Source of the DNA: JBELHR01 sp049607205
Lineage (GTDB): Bacteria; Bacteroidota; Bacteroidia; Flavobacteriales; Flavobacteriaceae
Length of the DNA stretch: 64,000 nt
Assembly (NCBI GenBank): GCA_049607205.1
Contig: JBMYWH010000010.1
Span: 6,287-70,286 of the forward strand
Reading direction: 5' to 3'
Shown: positions 25,566 to 35,217 of the stretch, in pieces
Position numbering within the stretch: position 1 is the stretch's first letter
Layout: each line of letters starts with the position of its first letter
Position numbers and translations under genes: made by a program
The notes under the pieces: model-generated
Told to the model about the DNA's origin: nothing
The model's input: only the letters and a program-made list of their open reading frames with translations
The model's database searches: none

Positions 25566-28500
25566 ATGAGTATCGTAGATAAAGTATTGAAACTCTTCGT
25601 TGGAGATAAACAACAAAAAGATTTAAAATTACTTCAACCCATCGTGAAAGAAGTATTAGCCTTTGAAGGAAACTTTGAAAGCATATCCAATGATGAACTT
25701 AGAGCAAAAACTCTAGAGTTTAAACATAAAATACAGGAAGCTACCGCAAGCTATACTGAGGAAATTGCTAAATTAGAACAAGAGGCTAAAGAAGCGAACA
25801 TTGACCGTCAAGAAAGTATTTTCAAGGAAATCGATCGCATAAAAGACTCTTCTTATGAAGCTTCTGAAAAGGTCTTATTAGATATCATGCCAGAGGCTTT
25901 TGCTGTGGTTAAAGAATCTGCAAAACGATTTGCTCAAAACGAAATTATTGAAGTTAAGGCTACTGAATATGATCGTGAATTATCAGGTTCATCTGATTTT
26001 GTAAGTCTTGAAGGTGATCAAGCCATTTGGAAAAACTCATGGGATGCTGCTGGTAAAGAAATTATTTGGGACATGGTACACTACGATGTTCAGTTAATTG
26101 GTGGAGCAGTACTTACTCAAGGAAACGTTGCAGAGATGATGACTGGTGAAGGTAAAACACTTGTTGCTACCTTACCTATATACTTGAATGCACTTACAGG
26201 AAACGGGGTTCATGTTGTTACTGTGAATGACTATCTAGCAAAGCGTGACTCCGCTTGGATGGCTCCTTTATTTCAATTCCACGGGTTGACAGTAGATTGT
26301 ATCGATTATCACCAACCTAATTCTGATCAAAGAAGAAAGGCGTATTTATCAGATATCACTTATGGAACGAACAACGAGTTCGGTTTTGACTATTTGAGAG
26401 ACAACATGGCTCATACTCAAGAAGAACTAGTTCAACGTCCACATAATTACGCGATAGTAGATGAGGTTGATTCTGTATTAATTGATGATGCAAGAACTCC
26501 TCTTATTATTTCTGGACCTGTTCCTCAAGGAGAGCGTCACGAATTCAATGAACTTAAACCTGTAGTAGACGATATCGTAAAATTACAGCGTCAATATTTA
26601 GTAGGAGTTTTAGCCGAGGCTAAAAAACTCATCAAAGAAGGTAACGAAAAAGACGGAGCATTTTTATTGTATAGAGTCTATCGAGGTCTTCCTAAAAACA
26701 AAGCCTTAATTAAATTCTTATCTCAAGAAGGAATTAAGCAATTACTGCAAAAGACAGAAAACTTTTACATGGCAGACAATAACAGAGAAATGCCTGTAAT
26801 TGATGAAGAATTATATTTTGTCATTGATGAAAAAAACAACTCTATCGAATTAACCGATAAGGGAATTGCGCACTTATCTGTGAAAAACGAAGATCATTTC
26901 TTCGTCTTACCAGATATTGGAGTTGAAATTGGAAAAATTGATAATAGTGAAGCTTCTGAAGAAGAAAAAGTAGAAGCTAAAGAAAGTTTATATAAAGATT
27001 TCAGTGTTAAATCTGAAAGAATTCACACCCTTAACCAATTGCTAAAAGCCTACACCTTATTTGAAAAAGATGTGGCTTATGTAGTGATGGAAGACAAGGT
27101 GAAAATCGTAGATGAGCAGACTGGTCGTATCATGGATGGTCGTCGTTATTCAGATGGACTTCACCAAGCGATTGAAGCTAAAGAAAATGTGAAAATTGAA
27201 AAAGCTACTCAAACCTTTGCTACGGTAACCCTTCAGAATTACTTCAGAATGTACCGTAAATTATCAGGAATGACTGGTACAGCGATTACAGAAGCTGGGG
27301 AGTTATGGGAAATCTACAAGCTAGATGTAATAGAGATTCCAACCAACAAACCTTTAGCACGTGATGATCGTCAAGATTTAGTTTATAAAACGACTCGTGA
27401 AAAGTACAATGCTGTAATTGAAGAGATCGTGAGACTTGTTGGAGAAAACAGACCCGTACTTGTGGGAACAACTTCTGTAGAAATTTCAGAACTTCTAGGA
27501 AGAATGTTGACTATGAAAAAAATTAAGCACAACGTTTTGAATGCTAAGCTTCATAAAAAAGAAGCAGATGTTGTAGCATTAGCTGGACAACCTGGAATGG
27601 TAACCATTGCTACCAACATGGCAGGTCGTGGTACTGACATTAAGTTAATTGATGAGGTAAAAGATGCCGGTGGTCTTGCCATTATCGGAACAGAACGACA
27701 TGACTCTAGACGTGTAGATAGACAGTTAAGAGGTCGTGCAGGACGTCAAGGAGATGTAGGGTCTTCACAGTTCTATGTTTCTTTAGAGGACAACTTGATG
27801 CGTATTTTTGGTTCTGATCGAATTGCAAAAATGATGGATAGAATGGGATTAGAGGAAGGAGAAGTAATTCAACACTCTATGATTACCAAATCTATTGAAA
27901 GAGCGCAGAAAAAAGTAGAAGAAAACAACTTTGGAATTAGAAAGCGTCTTTTAGAATATGATGACATCATGAACTCACAACGTGAGGTGGTATACAAAAG
28001 AAGAAAGAACGCTCTTGATGGTAAACGATTGAATATTGATATCGCAAATATGATTTACGATACCTCTGATCTTATTGTTAGCCAAAACAAAACCAACGAT
28101 GACTTCAAAAATTTTGAATTTGAATTGATTTTATTCTCTTCAACTTCAAGCCCGTTTTCTGAAGAGGAGTTCAAATCTAAACCTGCTGCCGAATTAATTG
28201 ACACCTTATATGATGCAATTTATACGCATTATAAATCAAAAATGGAGCGCAACGCTGAAATGGCTTTCCCAGTGATCAAAAATGTATTTGAAAACGAAGG
28301 AGATCGATATGAAAGAATCGTTGTACCATTTTCAGATGGAACCAAGACTTTACAAGTCGTTACGAACTTGAAACAAGCATATGATTCTCATGGTAAAGAG
28401 CTTATGGCTGATTTCGAAAAGAATATCACTTTAGCAATTATCGATGATAACTGGAAGACTCATTTAAGAAAAATGGATGAATTGAAGCAATCTGTACAGA

Positions 28501-28904
28501 ATGCCTCTTATGAACAAAAAGACCCATTATTAATCTATAAATTCGAAGCTTTTGAATTGTTTAGAGCTATGCTTGATAAGGTAAATAAAGAGGTTCTTTC
28601 CTTCTTATTTAAAGGAGAATTACCAAGTAAAAACCCCGATCAAGTAGCAGAAGCACGAGCACCTCAAAGAAGAGAAAATCTGCAACTATCAAAAGCAGAT
28701 GCGGATGCTGGAAATCCTAATTTAGACCGTCCAAATCAAACACAACAACAGGCTCCAATTGAAACAATCGTACGTCAAGAGCGTAAGATAGGTAGAAATG
28801 AAAGAGTTACCATCAAAGAAGTTGCAAGTGGACAGGAGAAAGAGGTTAAATTCAAACAAGCTATTCCACTTATAGAAAGTGGAGCTTGGGTACTTGTAGA
28901 ATAA
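25566..28904 (+). CDS. secA: Preprotein translocase ATPase subunit SecA
   Basis: The motor that pushes unfolded preproteins through SecYEG. The 1,112-residue protein is longer than E. coli SecA (901), as usual in Bacteroidota. It shows MMTGEGKTLVATLP (Walker A), DEVDSVLIDDARTPLIISG (Walker B and following motif), TNMAGRGTDIKL and RQLRGRAGRQGD (helicase motifs V and VI), and DDNWKTHLRKMDELKQS in the helical scaffold. Extra sequence sits in the first nucleotide domain region. The C-terminus lacks the CxCxSGx(n)CH zinc motif and instead ends GRNERVTIKEVASGQEKEVK and a hydrophobic stretch. It is flanked by its own promoter box and a strong terminator. Confidence 0.98.
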   Translation: MSIVDKVLKLFVGDKQQKDLKLLQPIVKEVLAFEGNFESISNDELRAKTLEFKHKIQEATASYTEEIAKLEQEAKEANIDRQESIFKEIDRIKDSSYEASEKVLLDIMPEAFAVVKESAKRFAQNEIIEVKATEYDRELSGSSDFVSLEGDQAIWKNSWDAAGKEIIWDMVHYDVQLIGGAVLTQGNVAEMMTGEGKTLVATLPIYLNALTGNGVHVVTVNDYLAKRDSAWMAPLFQFHGLTVDCIDYHQPNSDQRRKAYLSDITYGTNNEFGFDYLRDNMAHTQEELVQRPHNYAIVDEVDSVLIDDARTPLIISGPVPQGERHEFNELKPVVDDIVKLQRQYLVGVLAEAKKLIKEGNEKDGAFLLYRVYRGLPKNKALIKFLSQEGIKQLLQKTENFYMADNNREMPVIDEELYFVIDEKNNSIELTDKGIAHLSVKNEDHFFVLPDIGVEIGKIDNSEASEEEKVEAKESLYKDFSVKSERIHTLNQLLKAYTLFEKDVAYVVMEDKVKIVDEQTGRIMDGRRYSDGLHQAIEAKENVKIEKATQTFATVTLQNYFRMYRKLSGMTGTAITEAGELWEIYKLDVIEIPTNKPLARDDRQDLVYKTTREKYNAVIEEIVRLVGENRPVLVGTTSVEISELLGRMLTMKKIKHNVLNAKLHKKEADVVALAGQPGMVTIATNMAGRGTDIKLIDEVKDAGGLAIIGTERHDSRRVDRQLRGRAGRQGDVGSSQFYVSLEDNLMRIFGSDRIAKMMDRMGLEEGEVIQHSMITKSIERAQKKVEENNFGIRKRLLEYDDIMNSQREVVYKRRKNALDGKRLNIDIANMIYDTSDLIVSQNKTNDDFKNFEFELILFSSTSSPFSEEEFKSKPAAELIDTLYDAIYTHYKSKMERNAEMAFPVIKNVFENEGDRYERIVVPFSDGTKTLQVVTNLKQAYDSHGKELMADFEKNITLAIIDDNWKTHLRKMDELKQSVQNASYEQKDPLLIYKFEAFELFRAMLDKVNKEVLSFLFKGELPSKNPDQVAEARAPQRRENLQLSKADADAGNPNLDRPNQTQQQAPIETIVRQERKIGRNERVTIKEVASGQEKEVKFKQAIPLIESGAWVLVE

Positions 28905-28922
28905 ACACTTACTAATAGACAT

Positions 28923-28959
28923 AAAAAAAGGCGGCACTCTATAAGTGCCGCCTTTTTTT
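28923..28959. terminator. Bidirectional rho-independent terminator between secA and lgt
   Basis: A strong GC-rich stem, aaggcggcact / agtgccgcctt, with a small loop and A and T runs on the two sides. Confidence 0.95.
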
Positions 28960-28971
28960 ATACTATATTTC

Positions 28972-29793
28972 TTATTTACTCGTTGACTTCTGAGCGTAAA
29001 TCATACATCCTACACCAATTAGAACAAGAGGTATACTAAGCCATTGCCCTGTATTCAATGACCAAGCAGCTCGATCTTCAATCTGTGCTTCTTTGAAGAA
29101 TTCAACTACAAATCTCACAGTCCACAATAGAGCAAAGAACAACCCGAACAAGAATCCTTGCTTTTGTTTTAAATCAGTTTTCCAATATAAATACCACAGC
29201 AAAAAGAAAATCCCTAAATACCCGAAGGCTTCATAAAGTTGCGTCGGATAACGAGGAAAATTCTCACCCAATTGAACAAAAATAAATCCATAAGCTGTAC
29301 CTGTCGCCTTCCCTATAATTTCTGAATTCATTAGATTCCCTATACGAATAAAGAAACCTGCCAAAGCAACCATGATTCCTAAGCGATCAATTAAAAACAA
29401 CAAAGGCTTCTTCAATATATTCTTAGCATAGAAATACAGAGCCGTTATAATTCCGACTGCCGCTCCATGAGAAGCTAATCCTCTGAATCCGGTAAAATGA
29501 AATTCAGGTTCAAACTTCACTGGAAGTAAAATCTCTAAAAGATGATTTTGAAAATAAGCCCAATCGTAAAAAAACACATGTCCCAAACGCGCTCCAAGAA
29601 TGGTAGAAACGATAACCCAAACAAATAAAGAATCAAGTTTTTCCAGTGGAAGCTTGTCTTCAATAAATATTTTTTTCATTAAGTAAAACCCAAGTGAAAA
29701 TGCAATCACAAACATTAAACTATAATATCTCAATGTAAATCCTAAAACTTCAATTCCTAAAGAAGGATCCCATACAATTGATAAACTATGCAT
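28972..29793 (-). CDS. lgt: Prolipoprotein diacylglyceryl transferase
   Basis: Adds diacylglycerol to the lipobox cysteine of prelipoproteins, the first step of lipoprotein maturation. The 273-residue membrane protein has seven or so transmembrane segments, the conserved ASHGAAVGI region with the essential His, and the Lgt signature RIGNLMNSEIIG. It lies downstream of cysS and yidD in one operon. Substrates in this window include at least the YceI-like, TlpA-like, FKBP, GldI-like and solute-binding lipoproteins. Confidence 0.97.
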   Translation of the reverse strand: MHSLSIVWDPSLGIEVLGFTLRYYSLMFVIAFSLGFYLMKKIFIEDKLPLEKLDSLFVWVIVSTILGARLGHVFFYDWAYFQNHLLEILLPVKFEPEFHFTGFRGLASHGAAVGIITALYFYAKNILKKPLLFLIDRLGIMVALAGFFIRIGNLMNSEIIGKATGTAYGFIFVQLGENFPRYPTQLYEAFGYLGIFFLLWYLYWKTDLKQKQGFLFGLFFALLWTVRFVVEFFKEAQIEDRAAWSLNTGQWLSIPLVLIGVGCMIYAQKSTSK

Positions 29794-29817
29794 ATATTAT
29801 TTTATTATGTTTTTAAA

Positions 29818-30048
29818 TTAAGGAACAGGGTCATATCCAGACCCTCCCCAAGGGTGACAACTAGCGATTCTCTTTATCGCAAGTTTACCTCCTTTAAAAA
29901 GACCATGTTTTCTTAAAGCTTCAAGAGAATAACTTGAGCAGGTCGGACTATATCGACAAGAAGCAGGAGTCAAAGGAGAAATCATCCCTTGATAAATTCG
30001 AATTAAAACTACGAAAGGGAATATTAATATTTGTTTGAAATATTTCAT
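29818..30048 (-). CDS. yidD: Membrane protein insertion efficiency factor
   Basis: A small protein of 76 residues that helps YidC-dependent insertion. It has an N-terminal amphipathic/hydrophobic segment and the invariant pattern [18 protein letters not shown], followed by [20 protein letters not shown] with the third conserved Cys and the PWGGxGxDPV end. It sits 3 bases after cysS and 24 bases before lgt on the same strand. Typical for the family in length and motif. Confidence 0.96.
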   Translation of the reverse strand: MKYFKQILIFPFVVLIRIYQGMISPLTPASCRYSPTCSSYSLEALRKHGLFKGGKLAIKRIASCHPWGGSGYDPVP

Positions 30049-30051
30049 TGC

Positions 30052-31536
30052 TTATTTTAAACTGTAAGTCGTTCCGTCTTTACCATCCTTAAGCAGAATT
30101 CCTTTAGAAGCTAACTCATCTCTTATTTGGTCTGACATCGCCCAGTTACGATCTTGACGAGCTTGATTCCTCAGTGCAATTAACACCTCCATAGCAGCTC
30201 CCAATTGATCTCCTTCTTCCTGTCTAAGTTGGTTTTCTAAGCCTAATACATCAAATACAAATGCCTTGAAAACATCTTGGAAATCACGAAGATTCTCAGA
30301 AGACACCTTTAAATTACCTTCCTTAATCTGATTGATATAACGAACACCCTCAAATAATTGAGCAATTAAAATAGGAGTATTAAAGTCATCGTTCATAGCG
30401 GCATAACAAGAATTCTTCCACCCTTCAAAATCAAATTCTGAAGTGGACTCCTTAGTTTCTAAATTCATCAAAGAATCAACACCTTCCATCAATTTTTGAT
30501 AACCTTTCTCCGCTGCCAGAATGGCATCATTAGAGAAATCTAATATACTTCTATAATGTGCTTGAAGCATAAAGAAACGTGCTACACTAGGGCTAAAGGC
30601 CTTAGATAATAAATTGTTTTCTCCCGTAAAAATCTCTCCTGGCAGGATATTATTTCCAGTCGATTTTGCCATTTTCTGACTATTTAAAGTCAACATATTC
30701 GCATGCATCCAATAATTAACCGGTCGCACTCCATTGCAGGCCTCACTTTGAGCAATCTCACATTCATGATGAGGGAACTTCAAATCCATTCCTCCTCCGT
30801 GAATGTCAAAAGTTTCTCCAAGATATTTCGTACTCATAGCGGTACACTCCAAATGCCACCCAGGAAATCCAATAGACCAAGGAGAAGGCCATCTCATGAT
30901 ATGTTCTGGTGAAGCCTTTTTCCACAAAGCAAAATCCTGAGGGTTTCTCTTTTCACTTTGTCCATCTAAAGCTCTTGTATTGTGTATAGCATCTTCAAGG
31001 TTTCTTCCTGATAAGATTCCATAATCACCGGTTTGATCATTATATTTAACCACATCAAAATAAACAGAACCGTTTATTTCATAGGCTAATCCTTTATCCA
31101 ATATAGTTTGAATAATTTCAATTTGCTCCACAATATGTCCGGTTGCGGTAGGTTCTATATTCGGAGGTAAGAAATTAAATCGTTGAAGAATATTATGAAA
31201 ATCAACAGTGTACTGCTGTACTACTTCCATAGGTTCGATTTGTTCTAAACGAGCCTTCTTTGCAATGCGATCTTCACCTTCATCAGCATCATTTTCTAAA
31301 TGACCTGCATCCGTAATATTTCTTACATATCTTACCTTATAGCCAAGGTGCAAAAAGTATCGATTCACTACATCAAAAGACATAAATGTTCTTACATTCC
31401 CAAGATGTACATTAGAATAAACCGTTGGCCCGCAGACATACATTCCTACAAAACCATCAACAATAGGCTTAAAAACCTCTTTCTTTTTACTTAACGAGTT
31501 GTAAATTTTTACCTCGTTATCCTTATAAAGCTCCAT
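30052..31536 (-). CDS. cysS: Cysteinyl-tRNA synthetase
   Basis: Charges tRNA-Cys. From the ATG at 31536 the protein has 494 residues. The class I HIGH motif reads HLGN within [15 protein letters not shown], which also has the first zinc Cys; further zinc ligands lie in [10 protein letters not shown] and [12 protein letters not shown]; the KMSKS loop reads KMAKSTGN. An in-frame ATG at 31569 would add 11 residues rich in Tyr that are not part of the family, and the -7 element lies between, so I use the inner start. First gene of the cysS-yidD-lgt run. Confidence 0.97.
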   Translation of the reverse strand: MELYKDNEVKIYNSLSKKKEVFKPIVDGFVGMYVCGPTVYSNVHLGNVRTFMSFDVVNRYFLHLGYKVRYVRNITDAGHLENDADEGEDRIAKKARLEQIEPMEVVQQYTVDFHNILQRFNFLPPNIEPTATGHIVEQIEIIQTILDKGLAYEINGSVYFDVVKYNDQTGDYGILSGRNLEDAIHNTRALDGQSEKRNPQDFALWKKASPEHIMRWPSPWSIGFPGWHLECTAMSTKYLGETFDIHGGGMDLKFPHHECEIAQSEACNGVRPVNYWMHANMLTLNSQKMAKSTGNNILPGEIFTGENNLLSKAFSPSVARFFMLQAHYRSILDFSNDAILAAEKGYQKLMEGVDSLMNLETKESTSEFDFEGWKNSCYAAMNDDFNTPILIAQLFEGVRYINQIKEGNLKVSSENLRDFQDVFKAFVFDVLGLENQLRQEEGDQLGAAMEVLIALRNQARQDRNWAMSDQIRDELASKGILLKDGKDGTTYSLK

Positions 31537-31555
31537 ATTGTATTTATTATAGGGG

Positions 31556-31563
31556 TAAAGATA
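31556..31563 (-). promoter_or_regulatory. Candidate -7 element for cysS-yidD-lgt
   Basis: Minus strand TATCTTTA, a TAnnTTTA variant, 19 bases before the ATG at 31536. It supports that start over the ATG at 31569. Confidence 0.4.
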
Positions 31564-31569
31564 AAACAT

Positions 31570-31605
31570 TAAAAAAAAACGACCCCTTATTTGGAGTCGC
31601 TTTTT
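31570..31605 (-). terminator. Rho-independent terminator of the sigma-factor operon
   Basis: Minus strand stem cgactcc / ggggtcg (one T-G pair) with a 6-base loop, followed by nine Ts. It follows the stop of the DUF4097-like gene at 31626. Confidence 0.88.
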
Positions 31606-31625
31606 ATCTATTTTATAAAAGCCGT

Positions 31626-33047
31626 CTATTGAATGATAATATTCCCATAATTATTATTGAAAGTAAGTAAGGAAGATGCTTTATCAGAAAGTATATAACC
31701 GCTAATTGCACTCGAATCTTCCCCAAGTTTAGTCCGATTCACAAATACTTCCCCTTCGGTCTGAATTTTAAATCGATTTTCATCTCCTTTGTACATGAAT
31801 TTCACAGGATGATTTGCCACTAAGACTGACTTTCCATAAGAATTCGACAAGGTGAAAGAGGAAAGGTTATTTGCTAAATCTCCTATGTATAGTTTTCCGA
31901 AATCCTGATTTACGACCACATTCAAGCCTATAGAACCCACTTCAACCTTAGAAGAGTTTATAAACAATTCCACAGAAGACAAACTTTCAAATTCAACATC
32001 TTTAGAATTACTAATCTCTATGGACCCTCCATTTAAATTGGCAAAACTTCCCTTAGATCCGTTAAGACAAATTTTGTTTTCCGAACAGCTTAAATCATCG
32101 CTTTCTATTTGTCCATAATTCACTGAAGCCGTTACCTGAGATTCAGAAGCAGGAAGACTCAATTTTCCATGCTTAACTTTTAATTCAAACTTTACATTTT
32201 CTGGAACTTTAATACGTAGAGTCTTTTTTATATCTAAAGAATTCTTAGCAACCTTCTCTAATTTAGTTTTCACCTTCTTCTTATACTCTTGCATTTCTTT
32301 TTTAGCCAAAGCAATTTTCTCTTCATGCGGTGCAATTACCTCTACTTTGATCTGTTCCATTTGCTTTTTAACTTCCTCCTGAGCTTCTTGCCAGTCTTCT
32401 TTCACCTGACTAATCATCACTTGATAATTTTCTGAATTCTTGAAAGCTTCCATTTGTTCCTTATACAATCGGCCTGCCTCTTTTACCTGAATAGACCATT
32501 CTTTCATATACATAGAATCTTTACCGTGTTTATCAAAATCAAAATCCATGATCTCAAACTTCTCCATTCCCTCTGGTAGCTCAATGTCAGCCACCACAAT
32601 CTCAGGAATAACTATATTGGGGATTTCAATATTTGCAACCTCCACTAAAGGCGCTATCGTTTCACTAATATCTAAGTCCTCAATCCCCATCCAAGCGAGA
32701 GAATTTCCTGTTGAAGTGAAAATATAATGATCCCCATAACTCCCTTTTGAAAAAGAAGAAACTTTCACTTTGGTTGAATTTCCAAGAGCTTCAAAATTCC
32801 AGTTATCAAAAACAGTCTGAGCCTCCTGTTCACCAAGAGAATCTATTTTCATTGAAGCATCAATTTTAATCTCGTGTTTTGACCACGTCTCAATAATTAC
32901 ATCAGTAAAAGAAGCATCAATTTCAAGAGTCACAGTTTCTGATTTAGAGACTTTGAAAACTTCTTGGTACTCTTTAATTTGTTCTTGCCCCATCATGGAC
33001 TGCATCGCAAGTCCAAAAAGCACTAGTATAAAAGTCAATTTATTCAT
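31626..33047 (-). CDS. Secreted DUF4097-like protein with coiled-coil insertion
   Basis: A 473-residue protein with a signal peptide (residues 1-20, no lipobox). An N-terminal beta segment (about 30-125) includes [17 protein letters not shown], the start pattern of DUF4097/adhesin-like beta-helix proteins. A short Ile-Pro repeat ([13 protein letters not shown], about 138-160) leads to a highly charged helix predicted to form coiled coil (about 182-270). The rest is a beta-solenoid-like region (about 276-473). It overlaps the anti-sigma-like gene by 8 bases. Products of this position in such operons are usually cell-envelope proteins; its binding partner is unknown. Confidence 0.75.
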   Translation of the reverse strand: MNKLTFILVLFGLAMQSMMGQEQIKEYQEVFKVSKSETVTLEIDASFTDVIIETWSKHEIKIDASMKIDSLGEQEAQTVFDNWNFEALGNSTKVKVSSFSKGSYGDHYIFTSTGNSLAWMGIEDLDISETIAPLVEVANIEIPNIVIPEIVVADIELPEGMEKFEIMDFDFDKHGKDSMYMKEWSIQVKEAGRLYKEQMEAFKNSENYQVMISQVKEDWQEAQEEVKKQMEQIKVEVIAPHEEKIALAKKEMQEYKKKVKTKLEKVAKNSLDIKKTLRIKVPENVKFELKVKHGKLSLPASESQVTASVNYGQIESDDLSCSENKICLNGSKGSFANLNGGSIEISNSKDVEFESLSSVELFINSSKVEVGSIGLNVVVNQDFGKLYIGDLANNLSSFTLSNSYGKSVLVANHPVKFMYKGDENRFKIQTEGEVFVNRTKLGEDSSAISGYILSDKASSLLTFNNNYGNIIIQ

Positions 33048-33567
33048 CTTCTTGTTTTTTGTTTTGTTCTTTTAAATCTTTAATCAAATCCATTCTCAAC
33101 TGTAAATTTTCCAATAGCGCATTTACTGTTGCATCACAAAAACCATTTTTCTCCAAATCCTTACTTAAATTTTTATAAGACACATCTAATTCCTCCAATT
33201 TAACTAAGTATCCATTGAGTAAATCACGATCCACATCAGACCCTGCGACTTCACTTAATTCATATCTTATTGAATTTAGATAATAGCGTTCAATCTCCCC
33301 TAACTTCGGAGAAAATAGAGCTAAACCAGCTTGTTCAATGGATTTGTGCTCCTCAATTGGATCTGTTCCTAAATCTGCAAATTGCCCTATACTAATGATT
33401 AAAGCAATGGCTGCAGCAATTTTAAGCCATTGAACAACAGAGTGTCTTCCTCTTGGTTCGACCTCTTTAAACTCTTCATCCAATCTACCTATAAAGCGTC
33501 CTCTATGTCCCTTTGAAAGCTCTCCATTCGGAGTATAATTTTTTAAGTTTCTTAAATCTTTAAGCAT
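33040..33567 (-). CDS. Putative anti-sigma factor (single-pass membrane protein)
   Basis: A 175-residue protein with a charged N-terminal cytoplasmic part (about 1-45), one transmembrane segment (about 46-65, WLKIAAAIALIISIGQFADL) and an extracytoplasmic helical region. I see no HxxxCxxC zinc motif. Both ends overlap the neighbours by 8 bases: the sigma gene upstream and the DUF4097-like gene downstream. The position right after an ECF sigma gene and the single transmembrane layout suggest it holds the sigma factor inactive; this is inferred from context, not from a recognised domain. Confidence 0.65.
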   Translation of the reverse strand: MLKDLRNLKNYTPNGELSKGHRGRFIGRLDEEFKEVEPRGRHSVVQWLKIAAAIALIISIGQFADLGTDPIEEHKSIEQAGLALFSPKLGEIERYYLNSIRYELSEVAGSDVDRDLLNGYLVKLEELDVSYKNLSKDLEKNGFCDATVNALLENLQLRMDLIKDLKEQNKKQEDE

Positions 33568-34093
33568 AATAATAAGGTTTAAGTTGTTCTTTTAATTCTT
33601 TTCTACCACGCATTAAGTGGGTTCTAGACAAGACCTGTGAGATCCCTAAAATTTCAGAGATTTCAGCATGATCATAGCCTTCAATCAAATAAAGTTTCAA
33701 TACAATTTGATACTTCCCTTTGACTTGCTCTAAGCAGTCTATAACCTGCTGATAAGAAATTGTATGACCTATTTCCCAATCTTCTGTATCTAACAGATGT
33801 AAGGTCTCCTCTTTAAGACTTTGGGTTTCAAGTTGCTTCTTTTTCAAATAATCGATACAGTTATTAATAACGATTTTCTTCAAATAAGCTCCTATAGAAA
33901 CATCTCCTTTAAACTGGTCCAAGTTTTTAAACAATTTGATAAATGCTTCCTGCATCATATCTTCTGCTAAAAAAGAATCAGACATATACCTCAAGGCCAC
34001 ATGATACATTCCTTTAGAATACTGATCGTACAATTTCATTTGAGCCTTGCGACTCCCCCTTTTACAAGCTTGTATTAGTTTGGTTTGATTCAA
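33560..34093 (-). CDS. RNA polymerase ECF sigma factor
   Basis: A 177-residue group 4 sigma factor. Region 2: LYDQYSKGMYHVALRYMSD and AEDMMQEAFIKLFKNLDQFKG. Region 4: a helix-turn-helix with YDHAEISEILGISQVLSRTHL. The start appears to be TTG at 34093 (followed by AATCAAACC); no ATG occurs before residue 19, and starting there would remove the first helix. It heads a tightly overlapped three-gene operon with the anti-sigma-like and DUF4097-like genes. The upstream region has AATCTTTG, close to but not matching TAnnTTTG, so autoregulation is possible. Confidence 0.92.
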   Translation of the reverse strand: MNQTKLIQACKRGSRKAQMKLYDQYSKGMYHVALRYMSDSFLAEDMMQEAFIKLFKNLDQFKGDVSIGAYLKKIVINNCIDYLKKKQLETQSLKEETLHLLDTEDWEIGHTISYQQVIDCLEQVKGKYQIVLKLYLIEGYDHAEISEILGISQVLSRTHLMRGRKELKEQLKPYYYA

Positions 34094-34156
34094 ATGATTT
34101 GATTTGGTTTGTTGTTATAATGACGACAAAGATTCCAACACGTTGCAAAAAAATGT

Positions 34157-34164
34157 TAATTTTA
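34157..34164 (+). promoter_or_regulatory. Candidate -7 element next to the MeaB start
   Basis: TAATTTTA (TAnnTTTA variant) ends four bases before the ATG at 34169. If active, the transcript would be leaderless or nearly so. Confidence 0.3.
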
Positions 34165-34168
34165 CCTC

Positions 34169-35188
34169 ATGTCATCTAAACAACCCGAAAATATTGATTT
34201 AAACTCAATCCTCAATAGCTTTAAGCCTCAAGTTTCTTTTGATTCTGAGAAGATTAAAGCCCTCCAAAAGGGAAATAAAACAGTTTTGAGCCAAGCGATC
34301 ACATTATGTGAGAGTTCTAATATTGCAGATCAATCAAGGGCTCAGAAACTACTTAGTCAACTCAACCCTCCATCACAAAATTCATGGAGAATTGGAATCT
34401 CAGGTGTTCCTGGTGTAGGTAAAAGTAGTTTCATAGAAGTCTTCGGCAACTATTTGATATCACAGGGTAAAAAAGTTGCAGTACTCGCTATAGACCCTGC
34501 AAGCACTATAAACAAAGGTGCTGTTTTAGGAGACAAAACTCGCATGGAATCATTGGTCCAACAAGAGAATGCCTTTATCAGACCCTCAAGCAATGCCTCT
34601 GACCTGGGTGGAGTTCAGAAAAACACTTTTGAAAGCATTAAACTATGTGAAGCAGCAGGTTATGATGTAATTATAATTGAAACCGTAGGTGTTGGACAAA
34701 GTGAAGTCCAGATTCGACACCTGGTAGATTACTTTCTTTTATTGAAGGTAGCAGAAACAGGCGACGAATTGCAAGGCATAAAAAGAGGAATTATGGAGCT
34801 CTGTGATGCAATCGTCATCCATAAATCAGATATCCAAGGCGCCCTTCAAGCTAAACAGATTTTTGAAAACGCAATGCATTTAATGAGAGACCCCTCAAAT
34901 TTTTGGCCTTGCAAAGTATTTCTTGCAAGTAGCCTTAACAAAACGGGGTTTAAAACTATTTTCCAAGAGCTTCTATCCTATTTTGAAAAGAGCATTAGCC
35001 AAGGACATTATCTCAATCAGCGCCAATCACAATTAGTGCAAAAGAGGTCTCAAATATTTAGGCAAACTTTAGATGATTCTATACATAGAAATTCAAAAAT
35101 CGAATTCCTAAAAAATCAATTTATCAATGGTGACCTTAATCAAAAAGAGCTAGAGGCTCAACTATTGAAAACACTAGGGATTCAATAA
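34169..35188 (+). CDS. meaB: MeaB/ArgK-type G protein (methylmalonyl-CoA mutase chaperone)
   Basis: P-loop GTPase that loads and protects the adenosylcobalamin of methylmalonyl-CoA mutase. The 339-residue protein has GVPGVGKSSFIE (Walker A), VAVLAIDPASTINKGAVLGDKTRM (switch region) and IIIETVGVGQSE (switch II). The mutase genes are not adjacent. With the PduO-type adenosyltransferase at 24.6 kb it indicates a B12-dependent propionyl/methylmalonyl-CoA route. The older name ArgK came from a wrong arginine-transport assignment. Confidence 0.95.
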   Translation: MSSKQPENIDLNSILNSFKPQVSFDSEKIKALQKGNKTVLSQAITLCESSNIADQSRAQKLLSQLNPPSQNSWRIGISGVPGVGKSSFIEVFGNYLISQGKKVAVLAIDPASTINKGAVLGDKTRMESLVQQENAFIRPSSNASDLGGVQKNTFESIKLCEAAGYDVIIIETVGVGQSEVQIRHLVDYFLLLKVAETGDELQGIKRGIMELCDAIVIHKSDIQGALQAKQIFENAMHLMRDPSNFWPCKVFLASSLNKTGFKTIFQELLSYFEKSISQGHYLNQRQSQLVQKRSQIFRQTLDDSIHRNSKIEFLKNQFINGDLNQKELEAQLLKTLGIQ

Positions 35189-35195
35189 TTTTTTA

Positions 35196-35203
35196 TACTT
35201 TTA
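35196..35203 (+). promoter_or_regulatory. Candidate -7 element for the GT2-LAB_N-GT39 operon
   Basis: TACTTTTA, a TAnnTTTA variant, 14 bases before the ATG at 35218. Confidence 0.35.
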
Positions 35204-35217
35204 CAAAAATTTTATTC

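Noticed and set aside
34169..35188. ArgK as an arginine-transport kinase
   Set aside because: Motifs match MeaB-type GTPases; the arginine-transport name is historical.
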